A DNA stretch of 48,590 bases from DATHTC01 sp963746805 (GTDB lineage: Bacteria > Actinomycetota > Thermoleophilia > Gaiellales > Gaiellaceae), in contig CAVVCQ010000002.1 in the NCBI GenBank assembly GCA_963746805.1, positions 1 through 48,590 on the forward strand, read 5' to 3'. Shown piece by piece: positions 37,622 through 46,632 of the stretch. The notes beneath the pieces were generated by a model, which saw nothing but the letters and a program-made list of their open reading frames with translations, did not search any database and was not told the origin of the DNA. Both the position numbers and the translations under genes were made by a program. Within the stretch, counting starts at the first letter, position 1. Every line of letters starts with the position of its first letter.

Positions 37622-38700
37622 CGGCTGCGACCAGCGCGAGCACGCTCACGCGCGGCGCGATCCCCTCGGCCCAGCCGCCGTACCAGCCGAGCGCCTCGAA
37701 GACGAAGCCGACCGCCGGCACCAGCCAGAGCGGCGAGAAGCGCGGGCGTGCAAGCGCGATCGGGACGAGCAGCAGCACCAGGTAGTGGTGCCAGAGGATC
37801 GGGGTGAGCGCGAACGCCGCCGCGAGCACGAGCACGAGCGAGCGCGCGTCGCGCGAGTCCGTGTCGCGGGCCGTGCGGGCCGCGTGCCAGGCAGCCGCGA
37901 GAAGCGCGACCCCGAGGACGAGCACGAGGGCCTGGGCGGCCCCGTCCGGCAGCCCGAGGGCCCGTCCGAGCGCGAACACCGAGTACGTCTCCTCCGCCTC
38001 GAGCTCGGTGAGGTCGCGCAGGACGCGGGGGTAGTCCGTCAGGCCGTCGAAACCGATCGCAGCCCAGGTCAGGAGCGCCAGCCCGACCGCCCCGGCCGTG
38101 GCGGCGAGCGCCGTGCGGATTCGCCCGGTCAGCACGTGCCACGCGAGGAGCGGCCAGAGGAAGAGCTTCAGGACGACGGCGCCGGCGGTCGCGGCGCGCT
38201 CGCCGCGGCAGCCGGTCGCGGTAGCGCCACGCGAGGGCGACGAGCAGGACGAGGAACGTCCCGATCGCGCCGTACTCGAGCGCCTCCCGCGTGCCGGGGA
38301 GCAGGAGCGCGAGCGCGAGGCAGCGCCAGTCGCGCACGCCGAGGACGAGCAGCCCGCCGAGCAGGGCGGCGATCCCGAGCAGCGTCCACACGGCCGACGC
38401 CTGGCCGGCGGGCAGGGCCGTCAGCGGCGCCACGGCGAGCGCGAGCGGCGGCGGGTAGACGTAGTAGGCGTAGGGCCGGCCGAGCAGTTCCCCGGTCGGG
38501 TACGGCGTCCTCCCGTCGAGCACCGCGTCGCCGGCGCCGAGGAAGACGCCGAAGTCGCCGGGGACGACCCAGCCGGCGAGGCCCCAGACGACGGGGTCGT
38601 CGGTGACCCGCGCCGCCGCCTTCGCCGCGCCGACGGCGAGCACCGCCGCGAGCGCGACAGCGGCGAGGATTGCCCACGGGCGTCGCGCACGCAGCTGCAC
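37518..38700 (-). CDS. GT87-like membrane mannosyltransferase (DUF2029)
   Basis: About 393 residues, ten or so helices. The first outer loop has VPGDFGVFLGAGDAVLDGRTPYPTGELLG with YYVYPPPLALAVAPLTALP, the signature of GT87 polyprenol-phosphate-mannose-dependent transferases. One break near 38204; the corrected reading is RGERAATAGAVVLKLFLWPLLAWHVLTGR. Later: TYSVFALGRALGLPDG and LTPILWHHYLVLLLVPIALAR, also family-typical. It probably adds mannose on the outer face. GTG 38700 is 6 nt after TACCCT. Confidence 0.83.
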
Positions 38701-38706
38701 GCGATG

Positions 38707-38728
38707 AGGGTAACGACCCCCGTAGCAT
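38707..38728. promoter_or_regulatory. Divergent leaderless promoters
   Basis: Minus-strand TACCCT (38712-38707) lies 6 nt before GTG 38700, and plus-strand TAGCAT (38723-38728) lies 7 nt before GTG 38736. The gap between the starts is 35 nt. Confidence 0.55.
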
Positions 38729-38735
38729 CCGGCCC

Positions 38736-39827
38736 GTGCTCGTTCTGAAGACGCTCTTCTGGGGCTCGGCCGCCGCGCTCGCGTGGACGCACGTCGGGTA
38801 CCCGGCGGCGGCGGCCGCGCTCGCGCGAGTGCGGGAGCGGCGCGTGGCGAAGGCGGACGTCGAGCCGAGCGTCGCCGTCATCGTCGCGGCGCACGACGAG
38901 GAGGCGGTGATCGAGCGCCGGATCGAGAACCTGCAGGCCCTCGACTACCCGGCCGACAGGCTCGAGCTCGTCGTCACCTCCGACGCGTCGACCGACCGCA
39001 CCGACGAGCTGGCCGAGGCCGCCGGCGCGCACGTCGTCCGCAACCCGCGCGGCGGCAAGGTCGCCGCCCAGGACCGCGCCGTCCGCGAGACCTCGGCCGA
39101 GATCGTCGCCTTCTCCGACGCGAACGCGACGTGGGCGCCCGACGCGCTGCGGCGGCTCGTCCGCGCGTTCGCCGACCCGGAGGTGGCCTACGTCTGCGGG
39201 AAGCTCGTGCTGCAGCGGGCGGACGGGACGAACCGCGAGGGCGCGTACTGGCGCTACGAGCTGTGGCTGCGCGAGAGCGAGTCCCGGCTCGGCTCGGTCA
39301 CCGGCGGCAACGGCTCGATCTACGCCGTGCGGCGCGAGGACTACGTCGAGGTCGACCCGCGCTTCGGGCACGACCTCTCGTTCCCGTACCTGATGGTGCA
39401 GCGCGGCCGCCGCGCGGTCTTCGAGCCGGAGGCGCTCGCGTACGAGAAGCCGACGCCCGACCTCGAGACCGAGTACCGGCGCAAGGTGCGGATGTTCGAG
39501 CACTGCTGGCTGATCGCGCTGCGCGGGCGGATGCTGCGCGGCCTGCCGCCGCTCTACCTCGCGTCGATGGCCTCGCACCGCGCGTTGCGCTACGGAAGCG
39601 GTCTTCTCCATGCGGTGCTGCTCGGTGCGAACGTTGCCCTCGTCGCGGCGGGCCCTGTCTACGTGGTCGCGCTGGCCGGCCAGGCGGCCTTCGTCCTGCT
39701 CGCCGTCGCGCGCCCCGGGCTTCCGCGGTACTACGCGCTGGTCACGCTCGCGACGCTCACGGCGCTCAGGAACTACGTGCGCCGCGGCGTGCCGGCGACG
39801 TGGCAGGCGGCGGAGGGGACGCGGTGA
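38736..39827 (+). CDS. GT2 family glycosyltransferase, membrane-anchored
   Basis: Intact, 363 residues. One N-terminal helix, then VAVIVAAHDEEAVIERRIENLQALDYP, LVVTSDASTDRTDELA, GGKVAAQDRAV, VAFSDANATWAPDAL (SDAN metal site) and GNGSIYAVRREDY; three helices at the C-terminus. The pattern resembles processive beta-glycosyltransferases (poly-GlcNAc and hyaluronan-synthase group), but the QxxRW motif is not visible, so a non-processive role is more likely. It overlaps the phosphoglycosyl transferase start (GTGA). Confidence 0.85.
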   Translation: MLVLKTLFWGSAAALAWTHVGYPAAAAALARVRERRVAKADVEPSVAVIVAAHDEEAVIERRIENLQALDYPADRLELVVTSDASTDRTDELAEAAGAHVVRNPRGGKVAAQDRAVRETSAEIVAFSDANATWAPDALRRLVRAFADPEVAYVCGKLVLQRADGTNREGAYWRYELWLRESESRLGSVTGGNGSIYAVRREDYVEVDPRFGHDLSFPYLMVQRGRRAVFEPEALAYEKPTPDLETEYRRKVRMFEHCWLIALRGRMLRGLPPLYLASMASHRALRYGSGLLHAVLLGANVALVAAGPVYVVALAGQAAFVLLAVARPGLPRYYALVTLATLTALRNYVRRGVPATWQAAEGTR

Positions 39828-40399
39828 ACCGGGTCGCGGACGTCGCCGGGGCGGCGCTCGGCCTCGTCGTCGCCTCGCCGTTCCTCGCGGCCGCGGCCGC
39901 AGCGGTCAAGCTCGGCGACGGCGGCCCCGTCCTCTTCCGCCAGGAGCGCGTCGGCAAGGACGGCGTCCCCTTCGAGCTGCTCAAGCTGCGGACGATGGTC
40001 GTCGGCGCCGAGAGGCAGGGGGCGGGCTACGCCGTCGAACGCGGCGACGCGCGGATCACCGGCGTGGGCCGCGTGCTCCGCAAGCTCTCGCTCGACGAGC
40101 TGCCGCAGCTCTGGAACGTCGTCCGCGGCGAGATGTCGCTCATCGGCCCGCGGCCGACGCTCGCGTACCAGGTCGAGCGCTACACCGACCGCCAGCGCCG
40201 CCGGCTCGAGGTCAAGCCGGGCCTCACCGGCTGGGCGCAGATCCACGGGCGGGCCGCCTTGCCGTGGGACGAGCGCATCGAGCTCGACGTCTGGTACGTC
40301 GAGCACCGCTCCCCGGCCGTCGACCTGAGGATCCTGCTCCGAACGCCCTTGGCGCTCTTCTCCGGCACCTACAAGGGGGCCACCGGCGGTTGGCGGTGA
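39824..40399 (+). CDS. Polyprenyl-phosphate phosphoglycosyl transferase (sugar transferase, PglC/WcaJ C-domain type)
   Basis: Intact, 191 residues: the small monotopic form. A re-entrant membrane helix (GAALGLVVASPFLAAAAAAVKL) precedes PVLFRQERVGKDGVPFELLKLRTM, then LSLDELPQLWNVVRGEMSLIGPRP, where the Asp-Glu pair is catalytic, and LEVKPGLTGWAQI. It transfers a sugar-1-phosphate to undecaprenyl or related phosphate and starts chain assembly at the inner membrane face. It is the only initiation enzyme seen in this window. Four-base overlaps on both sides. Confidence 0.93.
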   Translation: MNRVADVAGAALGLVVASPFLAAAAAAVKLGDGGPVLFRQERVGKDGVPFELLKLRTMVVGAERQGAGYAVERGDARITGVGRVLRKLSLDELPQLWNVVRGEMSLIGPRPTLAYQVERYTDRQRRRLEVKPGLTGWAQIHGRAALPWDERIELDVWYVEHRSPAVDLRILLRTPLALFSGTYKGATGGWR

Positions 40400-41149
40400 C
40401 CGACCCGCTCGCGCTCGCGGAGGCGACACTCGTCCACGAGCCGCTGGCAGCGGACGAGGAGGTCGCCGAGGATTCGCGCTTCGTCCTCTTCGTCGGGCCG
40501 CGGGTCGCGACCGTGCAGCGGATCCGGCTCCGCGTGGACGACGTGGATGCGGCGCTCGCGGAGGTGCGCGGGCGGGCGTCCGGGACGCACCACGACGTGG
40601 GAGGCCGCGACCGTCTCGACCCCGCGGGACCTCGCCGAGCGCCTCCTCGCGCTCGGCTTGCGCGAGGACGAGGCGCGCCGCTCCGCGGCCATGGTGCTCG
40701 AGGGTGATCTCGGGCCGATGCCGCCCGGGATCGAGGTGACGCGCGTCGAGGACGTCGAGGCTTTCAAGGCACACGTCGGCGTCACGCACGAGGTCTTCGG
40801 GATGCTCGACCGACTCCCGGAGGAGCTCGAGCACATCGAGCGCGATGGCGCGGCCAGGCTCGCCGACGAGCGATTCGTGCGCTACATCGCGTGGGTCGAG
40901 GGCAAGCCGGCCGGCGCCGCCACGGCGACCTTCGCACCGGAGGGCGCGATCCTCCACAGCGGCTCGGTGCTGCCGTGGGCGCGCGGCCGCGGGGCGTATC
41001 GCGCGCTCGTCGCGTTTCGCCAGGCGGAGGCTGCGGCCCGCGGCACCCCGACCGTGGTCACGCGGGCGAGTGCGATGTCGCGGCCGATCCTGCTCGGCCT
41101 CGGCTTCCGCGAGCTGGCAGAGATCCGCTTCCTGGTCGACGCGCCCTAA
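40396..41149 (+). CDS. GNAT-type N-acetyltransferase
   Basis: About 250 residues. The first ~75 residues (LALAEATLVHEPLAADEEV) are of unknown type; a base seems missing near 40603. The C-terminal half is a GNAT fold: FVRYIAWVEGKPAGAATATFAPEGAILHSGSVLPWARGRGAYRALVAFRQAEAAARG, with the RGRGAYRALV acetyl-CoA-binding loop, followed by LLGLGFRELAEIRFLV. It may acylate an amino sugar. Its start overlaps the PGT stop, which ties it to initiation. Confidence 0.72.
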
Positions 41150-41171
41150 CAGTTCCTGCAACCGCCCCGGC

Positions 41172-41177
41172 TACCCT
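41172..41177 (+). promoter_or_regulatory. -10-like hexamer TACCCT
   Basis: TACCCT lies 9 nt before ATG 41187, in the 37-nt gap after the acetyltransferase, suggesting a second, internal promoter in the long plus-strand gene series. Confidence 0.45.
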
Positions 41178-41186
41178 TGCCGCCGC

Positions 41187-42191
41187 ATGAGCGCCGCGGT
41201 CCTCTTCACCTGCGCCGGACAGCGCGTGGACATCGTGAGCGCCTTCGCCCGTGCCGGCGCGACGACGATCGCCGTCGACGTCAACGCCCTCGCCCCGGCG
41301 CTCTACCACGCCGACCACCGCGTGCTCGTGCCGCGGATCGACGACCCCGGCTACCTCGACGCCGTCCGCGGCCTCGTCGCCGAGCACGACGTCGACCTGA
41401 TCGTCCCGCTCACCGACCTCGACCAGCACCTGCTCGCCGCGGAGCGCGACACGCTCGGCGCGCAAATCCTGCTCTCGGAGCTCGAGGTGGTCGAGGCGAT
41501 GGCGGACAAGTGGCTCTCGCACCGGTTCTTCCTCGAGCGCGGCCTGCCGTCGCCGGACACGTGGCTTCCGGGCGAGGTGCCGGGCGACGTCGAGTTCCCG
41601 CTGCTCGTGAAGGCCCGCGTCGGCTTCGGCTCGCGCGGGATCTACCGCGCCGAGACGCCCGAGCAGCTCGCCTACCACGTCCGCCACACGCCGTTCGACT
41701 CGATGGTGCAGCGCTGCCTCGCGGGCGAGGAGTTCTCGATCGACGTCTTCTGCGACTTCGACGGGCGCTGCCTCAACGCGATCCCGCGCACGATGATCGA
41801 GTCGAAGGGCGGCGAATCGATCAAGGGCATGACGATCGCCGACGCGGAGCTGATCGACTTCGGCCGACGCGTGGCCGAGACGCTGCCCGTGTACGGCCCC
41901 GCGAACGTGCAGTGCTTCCGCGAGGCCGACGGGCGCCTGCTCATCACCGACGTGAACCCGCGCTTCGGCGGCGCCTTCCCGCTGCCGCTCGCGGCCGGGA
42001 GCCGCTACCCGGAGCTCGCGATCCGCCTCGCGCTGGGCGAGCGGCCCGCGCCGACGGTGGGCGAGTTCCGCGCAGGCATCGTCATGACGCGGTTCTTCTC
42101 CGACCTCGTGCTCGCGGCCGGCCCCGACGGAAGCCTGGAGCCGTTCGCCGAGGAGCTGCCCGAGCCGGTCGCGAGCGAGCCGGGCGAATGA
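41187..42191 (+). CDS. ATP-grasp ligase (carbamoyl-phosphate-synthase-like fold)
   Basis: Intact, 334 residues from ATG 41187. VLFTCAGQRVDIVSAFARAG is the N-terminal nucleotide-like domain, and VEAMADKWLSHRFFLERGLP, FPLLVKARVGFGSRGIYRA (Gly-rich ATP loop) and VNPRFGGAFPLPLAAG (metal site) form the ATP-grasp core. Such enzymes join a carboxylate to an amine or similar nucleophile via an acyl phosphate. Beside sugar genes it could attach an amino acid to an amino sugar (inference). Its stop overlaps the PQQ gene start (ATGA). Confidence 0.86.
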   Translation: MSAAVLFTCAGQRVDIVSAFARAGATTIAVDVNALAPALYHADHRVLVPRIDDPGYLDAVRGLVAEHDVDLIVPLTDLDQHLLAAERDTLGAQILLSELEVVEAMADKWLSHRFFLERGLPSPDTWLPGEVPGDVEFPLLVKARVGFGSRGIYRAETPEQLAYHVRHTPFDSMVQRCLAGEEFSIDVFCDFDGRCLNAIPRTMIESKGGESIKGMTIADAELIDFGRRVAETLPVYGPANVQCFREADGRLLITDVNPRFGGAFPLPLAAGSRYPELAIRLALGERPAPTVGEFRAGIVMTRFFSDLVLAAGPDGSLEPFAEELPEPVASEPGE

Positions 42192-43601
42192 GGGTGTGGC
42201 TGCTGGCTGCCGCCGTCGCGGTGGCGGTCGCCGTGGGCTGCGCCGTCGCGCTGGCCGCGACCGAGGAGACCGTCACCGGCGATGGTCGCCTCCTGGCAAG
42301 CGAGCGCCCGAAGCCGAGACTGGTGAAGCCGAAGCGCGCCCGCGTGGTCGTCACCGTCGTGAACGGCGACACGCACCGGCGCGTGCGCGGCGCGGTCGTC
42401 CGGATCGGCAGCCGCAGCGCCCGCACGAACGCGAAGGGCGTCGCCGAGATCCTGCTCCGGCGCCGCGCCCCGCTGGTCGTCTCGGTCCGCAAGGCCGGCT
42501 ACGCCGAGAAGGACGTGCGGATGCCGTTCCAGCGCCGCCGCAAGGTGACGGTCCGCGTCTTCCGGCCCGCGCTCCAGTGGACGATGTACGGCGCCGATCC
42601 GTCGCGCTCGCAGGCGCAGACCGAGATCCAGGTGCGCCCGCCGTTCCGCGTCGTCTGGAGCGCCGGCATCGGCTCGCTCGTCGAGTTCCCGGCCGTCGTC
42701 TCCGAGGGCGTCGCGTTCGTCGGGAACTACCGCGGCACGATCGTCGCGCTCGACATGCGCACCGGCAAGCGCGTGTGGACCCACGACCCGCCCGGCGGGA
42801 AGATGGCCTCCTCGCCCGCGGTCGTCGGCGAGGACGTGGTCGTCCACGGCATGGACGGGATCGTGCGCGTGCTCGATCGCCGCACGGGGCGGCTCCGCTG
42901 GCACAGGCGCGATCGGCTCGCCGATCGAGTCGTCGCCGATCGTGAAGGACGGCGTCGACTTCTTCGGCGCCTGGAACGGGCGGGTCTACGCGCTCGACCT
43001 CCGCACGCGGCGGCTCCGCTGGACGTTCGCGAGCGGCGCGAAGATCACCTCGAGCGCCGCGATCTGGGGGAAGACGCTCTTCATCGGCGACTACGGCGGC
43101 CGGGTGCGCGCGCTCCGCGTCGGCAGCGGCAGGCTGCGCTGGACTGGCAGCGTCGGCGGGCGCATCTACGGCACGCCCGCGGTCGCCAACGGCCGCGTCT
43201 TCGTCCCGTCGTCCACGGGCGGCTCGCTGACCGCGTTCTCGACCTCCGGCGCCCGGCTCTGGCGCGTCGGCACCGGCTCGTACGTCTACTCCTCGCCGGC
43301 CGCGTGGGCCGGACGCGTCTACTTCGGCTCGTACAACGGGCGGCTCTACGCCGTCTCGGCGAAGAGCGGTCGCGTCCAGTGGACGGTCGGCGCGGGCGGC
43401 CCGATCTCGGGCGCCGCCGTCGTCGTCGCGGGCGTCGCGTATGCGGGCTCGACCCACGGCTCGATCGTCGGCGCGGACGCCCGCACGGGCCGTGTCCTGC
43501 TTCGCTTCCCGCACGGGGAGTACGTCCCGGTCTCCGGCAACGGCCGCCGGCTGCTCCTGCACGGGTACTCGCGGATCTGGGCCGTCGAGTCGCGCCGGTG
43601 A
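42188..43601 (+). CDS. Exported PQQ-type beta-propeller protein with CarboxypepD-like domain
   Basis: About 470 residues. A signal/anchor helix (residues 3-24) precedes a Lys/Arg-rich linker and a CarboxypepD_reg-like module (VVVTVVNGDTHRRVRGAVVRIGSRSARTNAKGVAEI). From ~118 a PQQ_2 propeller runs with repeated YALDxxTGxxxW blades (IVALDMRTGKRVWTHD, VYALDLRTRRLRWTF, LYAVSAKSGRVQWTV). One base is missing near 42904. Function unknown; an outer-surface glycan- or protein-binding scaffold is plausible. It overlaps the next gene by one base. Confidence 0.82.
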
Positions 43602-44869
43602 TGCGCCGGCTCGTGCTCGCGGCCGCGATCGTGCTGATCGTCGCGGCCGGCGCCGCGGCGGCGATGGCGCTGCGCAACCTCGAGGAGGGCGACGTCCGCG
43701 GCTCGTCGACGGAGGAGTTCGTGACCACGGGCGAGGAGGAGGCGGTGGTCGTCCCCGAGGCGCCGCCGCTCCCGGGCGTGCTCTGGCCGACGTACGGCTT
43801 CGCCAACACGCGCACCCGCGCGGTCGGCTACGACCACCGGCCGCCGTACCGCCGGCTGTGGACGTTCGGCGCCCGCACCCTCGTCGAGTTCCCACCCGCG
43901 ATCGCCTACGGGCGCCTCTACTTCGTGAACAACAACGGCACCGCCTACGCCGTGAACGCGAAGACGGGGAAGCGGGCGTGGAAGCACGCGATCGGCCGGT
44001 GCGCCGCCGCCTCGCCCGCGGTCTCGAACCACGTGATCTTCTTCGCCTTCCTCTCGGCCCTTCCGTGCTCGCGCGGCCGCGGCGCCGACCGGCGGGACTC
44101 GGCCCGCCTCACCGGTGAGGTGATCGCGTTCGCGTCGGGCTTCGGCCGGATCCGCTGGCGCACGAAGATCGGCCCGAGCGAGTCGTCGCCGCTCGTCGCG
44201 AACGGCCGCGTCTACGTGGCCGACTGGCGCGGCAAGGTCTACGCGCTCGACGAGAAGACGGGGAAGGTGCGCTGGACGTTCCGGACGGGCGGGCAGGTGA
44301 AGGGCGCGGTCGCCCTCTCCGGGAACCGCCTCTACGTCGGCTCGTACGACCACCGGCTCTACGCGCTGAACGCCAACACCGGCAAGCTCCTCTGGCGGGC
44401 GCAGGCGCAGCGCCGCTTCGGCACGCGCGGCACGTTCTACTCGACGCCCGCAGCTGCATACGGCCGCGTCTACATCGGCGCGACCGACGGCAAGGTCTAC
44501 TCCTTCGGCGCGACGTCCGGGAAGCTGATCTGGTCGCACGACACCGGCGGGTTCGTCTACTCCTCGCCGGCCGTCTGGAACAAGACCGTGTACGCGGGCT
44601 CCTACGACGACCACCTCTACGCCTTCGACGCGGCCACCGGCGACGTGAAGTGGCGCTTCCGCGCGAACGGCGACATCTCCGGCTCGCCGACGGTCGTGAA
44701 CGGGATCGTCTACTTCGCCACGCTGAAGGAGCGGACGTACGCCCTCGACGCGCGCACCGGGAAGCGGCTGTGGAGCTACCCCGACGGGCAGTACACGCCG
44801 GTCGTCGCCGACGTCGACCGGCTCTATCTCGTCGGCCACGCGAAGCTCTATGGGATGGTGGAGCAGTGA
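43601..44869 (+). CDS. Exported PQQ-type beta-propeller protein, second copy
   Basis: Intact, 422 residues. N-terminal signal/anchor (LVLAAAIVLIVAAGAAAAMAL), an acidic linker (residues 28-55), then a propeller with seven or eight blades: TAYAVNAKTGKRAWKHA, VYALDEKTGKVRWTF, LYALNANTGKLLWRA, VYSFGATSGKLIWSH, LYAFDAATGDVKWRF, TYALDARTGKRLWSY. It resembles the previous gene product in the propeller but lacks the CarboxypepD-like module. It is co-transcribed with the NAD epimerase (GTGA overlap). Confidence 0.86.
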   Translation: MRRLVLAAAIVLIVAAGAAAAMALRNLEEGDVRGSSTEEFVTTGEEEAVVVPEAPPLPGVLWPTYGFANTRTRAVGYDHRPPYRRLWTFGARTLVEFPPAIAYGRLYFVNNNGTAYAVNAKTGKRAWKHAIGRCAAASPAVSNHVIFFAFLSALPCSRGRGADRRDSARLTGEVIAFASGFGRIRWRTKIGPSESSPLVANGRVYVADWRGKVYALDEKTGKVRWTFRTGGQVKGAVALSGNRLYVGSYDHRLYALNANTGKLLWRAQAQRRFGTRGTFYSTPAAAYGRVYIGATDGKVYSFGATSGKLIWSHDTGGFVYSSPAVWNKTVYAGSYDDHLYAFDAATGDVKWRFRANGDISGSPTVVNGIVYFATLKERTYALDARTGKRLWSYPDGQYTPVVADVDRLYLVGHAKLYGMVEQ

Positions 44870-45784
44870 GGTACCTCGTCACCGGCGCGGCCGGGTTCAT
44901 CGGCTCGCACCTCGTCGAGGCGCTCGTCGCGGCGGGGCACGAGGCCCGCGGCGTCGACGCGTTCACCGACTACTACGACCCGGCGCTGAAGGAGGAGAAC
45001 GCCCGCGGCCTCGACGTGGAGCGGCTCGACCTCGCCGCGGACGACCTCGACCTGGACGGCGTCGACGGGGTCTTCCACCTCGCCGGGCAGCCGGGCGTCC
45101 GCGCGAGCTGGGGCGCGGACTTCGAGCTCTACGTCCGGCGCAACGTGCTCGCGACGCAGCGGCTCTTCGAGCAGGCGGCCGCGGCCGGCGTCCGCGTCGT
45201 CTTCGCCTCGTCCTCGTCCGTCTACGGCGACGCCGAGGCCTATCCCACGCCGGAGGACACGCCGCCGCGGCCGATCTCGCCGTACGGGATCACGAAGCTC
45301 GCCTGCGAGCACCTGGCGCACGCGTACGGCCGAGCCGGGCTCGAGGCGGTCGATCCTGCGCTACTTCACCGTGTACGGGCCGCGGCAGCGGCCGGACATG
45401 GCGTTCACGGCGCTCGTGACCGCGCTCGCCGAGGACCGGCCGTTCCGGCTCTTCGGCGACGGCGGCGCGGCGCGGAGCTTCACCTACGTCGCCGACGCGG
45501 TCGCGGCCACGGTCGCGGCGATGGAGCGCGGCACGGCCGGCGCGACCTACAACGTCGGCGGCGGCGACGAGGCCACGATGGCCGAGGCGATCGCGCTCGC
45601 GGAGCGGATCGCGGGCCGCTCGCTCCGGCTCGAGCGCTTGCCCGCCGCGGCCGGCGACGTGCGCCGGACGAGGGCCGACGTCGCGCGGGCGCGCGGCGAC
45701 TTCGGCTGGTCGCCGACGACGGCGCTCGAGGACGGCCTGAGGGCGCAGTGGGAGTGGGCGCGGAGTAGAGTCGCCGCCCGATGA
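44866..45784 (+). CDS. NAD-dependent nucleotide-sugar epimerase
   Basis: About 305 residues. GAAGFIGSHLVEALVAAGHEARGVDAFTDYY is the Rossmann start (GxxGxxG), then VFHLAGQPGVRASWG, FASSSSVYGD, PYGITKLACEHL (catalytic YxxxK) and, after a break near 45352, LRYFTVYGPRQRPDMAF. The pattern is that of GalE/UDP-glucuronate-4-epimerase-like enzymes. The last residues overlap the Wzz-like start (ATGA). It lies far from the 5' epimerase at 0.6-1.6 kb and is not closely similar. Confidence 0.87.
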
Positions 45785-46630
45785 GCAGGGTCGAACTGGA
45801 AGAGCGCGGAGGTCGATTTCGGCCGCTGGGTGTCCGCGGTCGCGGCGCGGTGGTGGCTGCCCGTGGTCGGCTTCGTCGTCGGGATCGCGCTCGGCTGGGC
45901 GCTCTCCGTCGGCGGCGAGGACGTGTACCGGGCGCAGGCACTCGTCTCGATGGGCGACCCGCTCGCCCCGAGCGGCGCGCGCGTGACCACGATCGGGACG
46001 AGCGTGTCCAGCGTCCGCGAGATCGTCACCTCTGAGGCGGCGGTGCGGCGTGCCGCGTCGGTTTCGGGACTGACGCCGGCGGAGGTGCGGCGCGGGATCT
46101 TCGTCTCGCAACCCTCCGGCGGCGGCGGGCCGCGGGTCGGCCAGCCGGCGCTCGTCAACATCGGCGTCCGCGGCGACGCCCCGCGGCGGGTGGCGCAGGC
46201 GGCCAACGAGCTGGCGAAGATCACCGTGGCCGGGACCGACGACTACGTCGCCGCCAAGATCGAGGGCCTCCGCGGGCAGATCGCGGCCGCCGACGAGGAG
46301 CTCGGCTCGCTCGAGCGTCGGATCCAGGCCTCGCTCACCGCCGCGCAGTCCCCGGGCCTCTCGGAGGAGGCGAAGCTCGTCGCGCTCACGAACGCCGGCG
46401 TGCTCGAGCAGCGCCGCTCGACCGTGATCCAGGCGCGCTCCGACCGGCAGCAGCTGCTCGCGCTCGCGGAGAACGTCGAGGCGCCGCAGGTCGTGCAGCC
46501 GGCCGTGGCGCGGAAGGTGACGGCGCAGAGCCGCCGGAACGCGATCGTCGTCGCCGGCGTCCTCGGTCTCCTCGTCGGCCTGCTCGCCGCGCTCGTGTGG
46601 GACCCGATCGCGGCGCGCGTGCGCAAGTAG
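45781..46630 (+). CDS. Wzz-like polysaccharide chain-length/co-polymerase protein
   Basis: About 282 residues. The frame breaks near 45802, after which EVDFGRWVSAVAARWWLPVVGFVVGIALGWAL is an N-terminal membrane helix. The periplasmic-type part contains YRAQALVSMGDPL and VTSEAAVRRAASVSGL, and a helical stretch (LRGQIAAADEELGSLERRIQASL) that fits a coiled coil. A second helix (NAIVVAGVLGLLVGLLAAL) ends the protein. No tyrosine-kinase domain is present. Acts with a Wzy-type polymerase or exporter; a polymerase was not recognised in this window. Confidence 0.8.
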
Positions 46631-46632
46631 CG

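Noticed and set aside
38736..39827. Cellulose or hyaluronan synthase
   Set aside because: The GT2 core is similar, but the QxxRW processivity motif and the expected number of membrane helices are absent.
43601..44869. PQQ-dependent dehydrogenase
   Set aside because: The propeller repeats fit, but the protein is short, starts with a signal anchor and lacks the catalytic Asp/Ca and adjacent Cys-Cys features of these enzymes. A BamB-like structural propeller is more likely.
45766..45771. TAGAGT 9 nt before ATG 45781, as a promoter for the Wzz-like gene
   Set aside because: It lies inside the upstream gene and the start uses an ATGA overlap, so coupling is the simpler explanation. Left unannotated.
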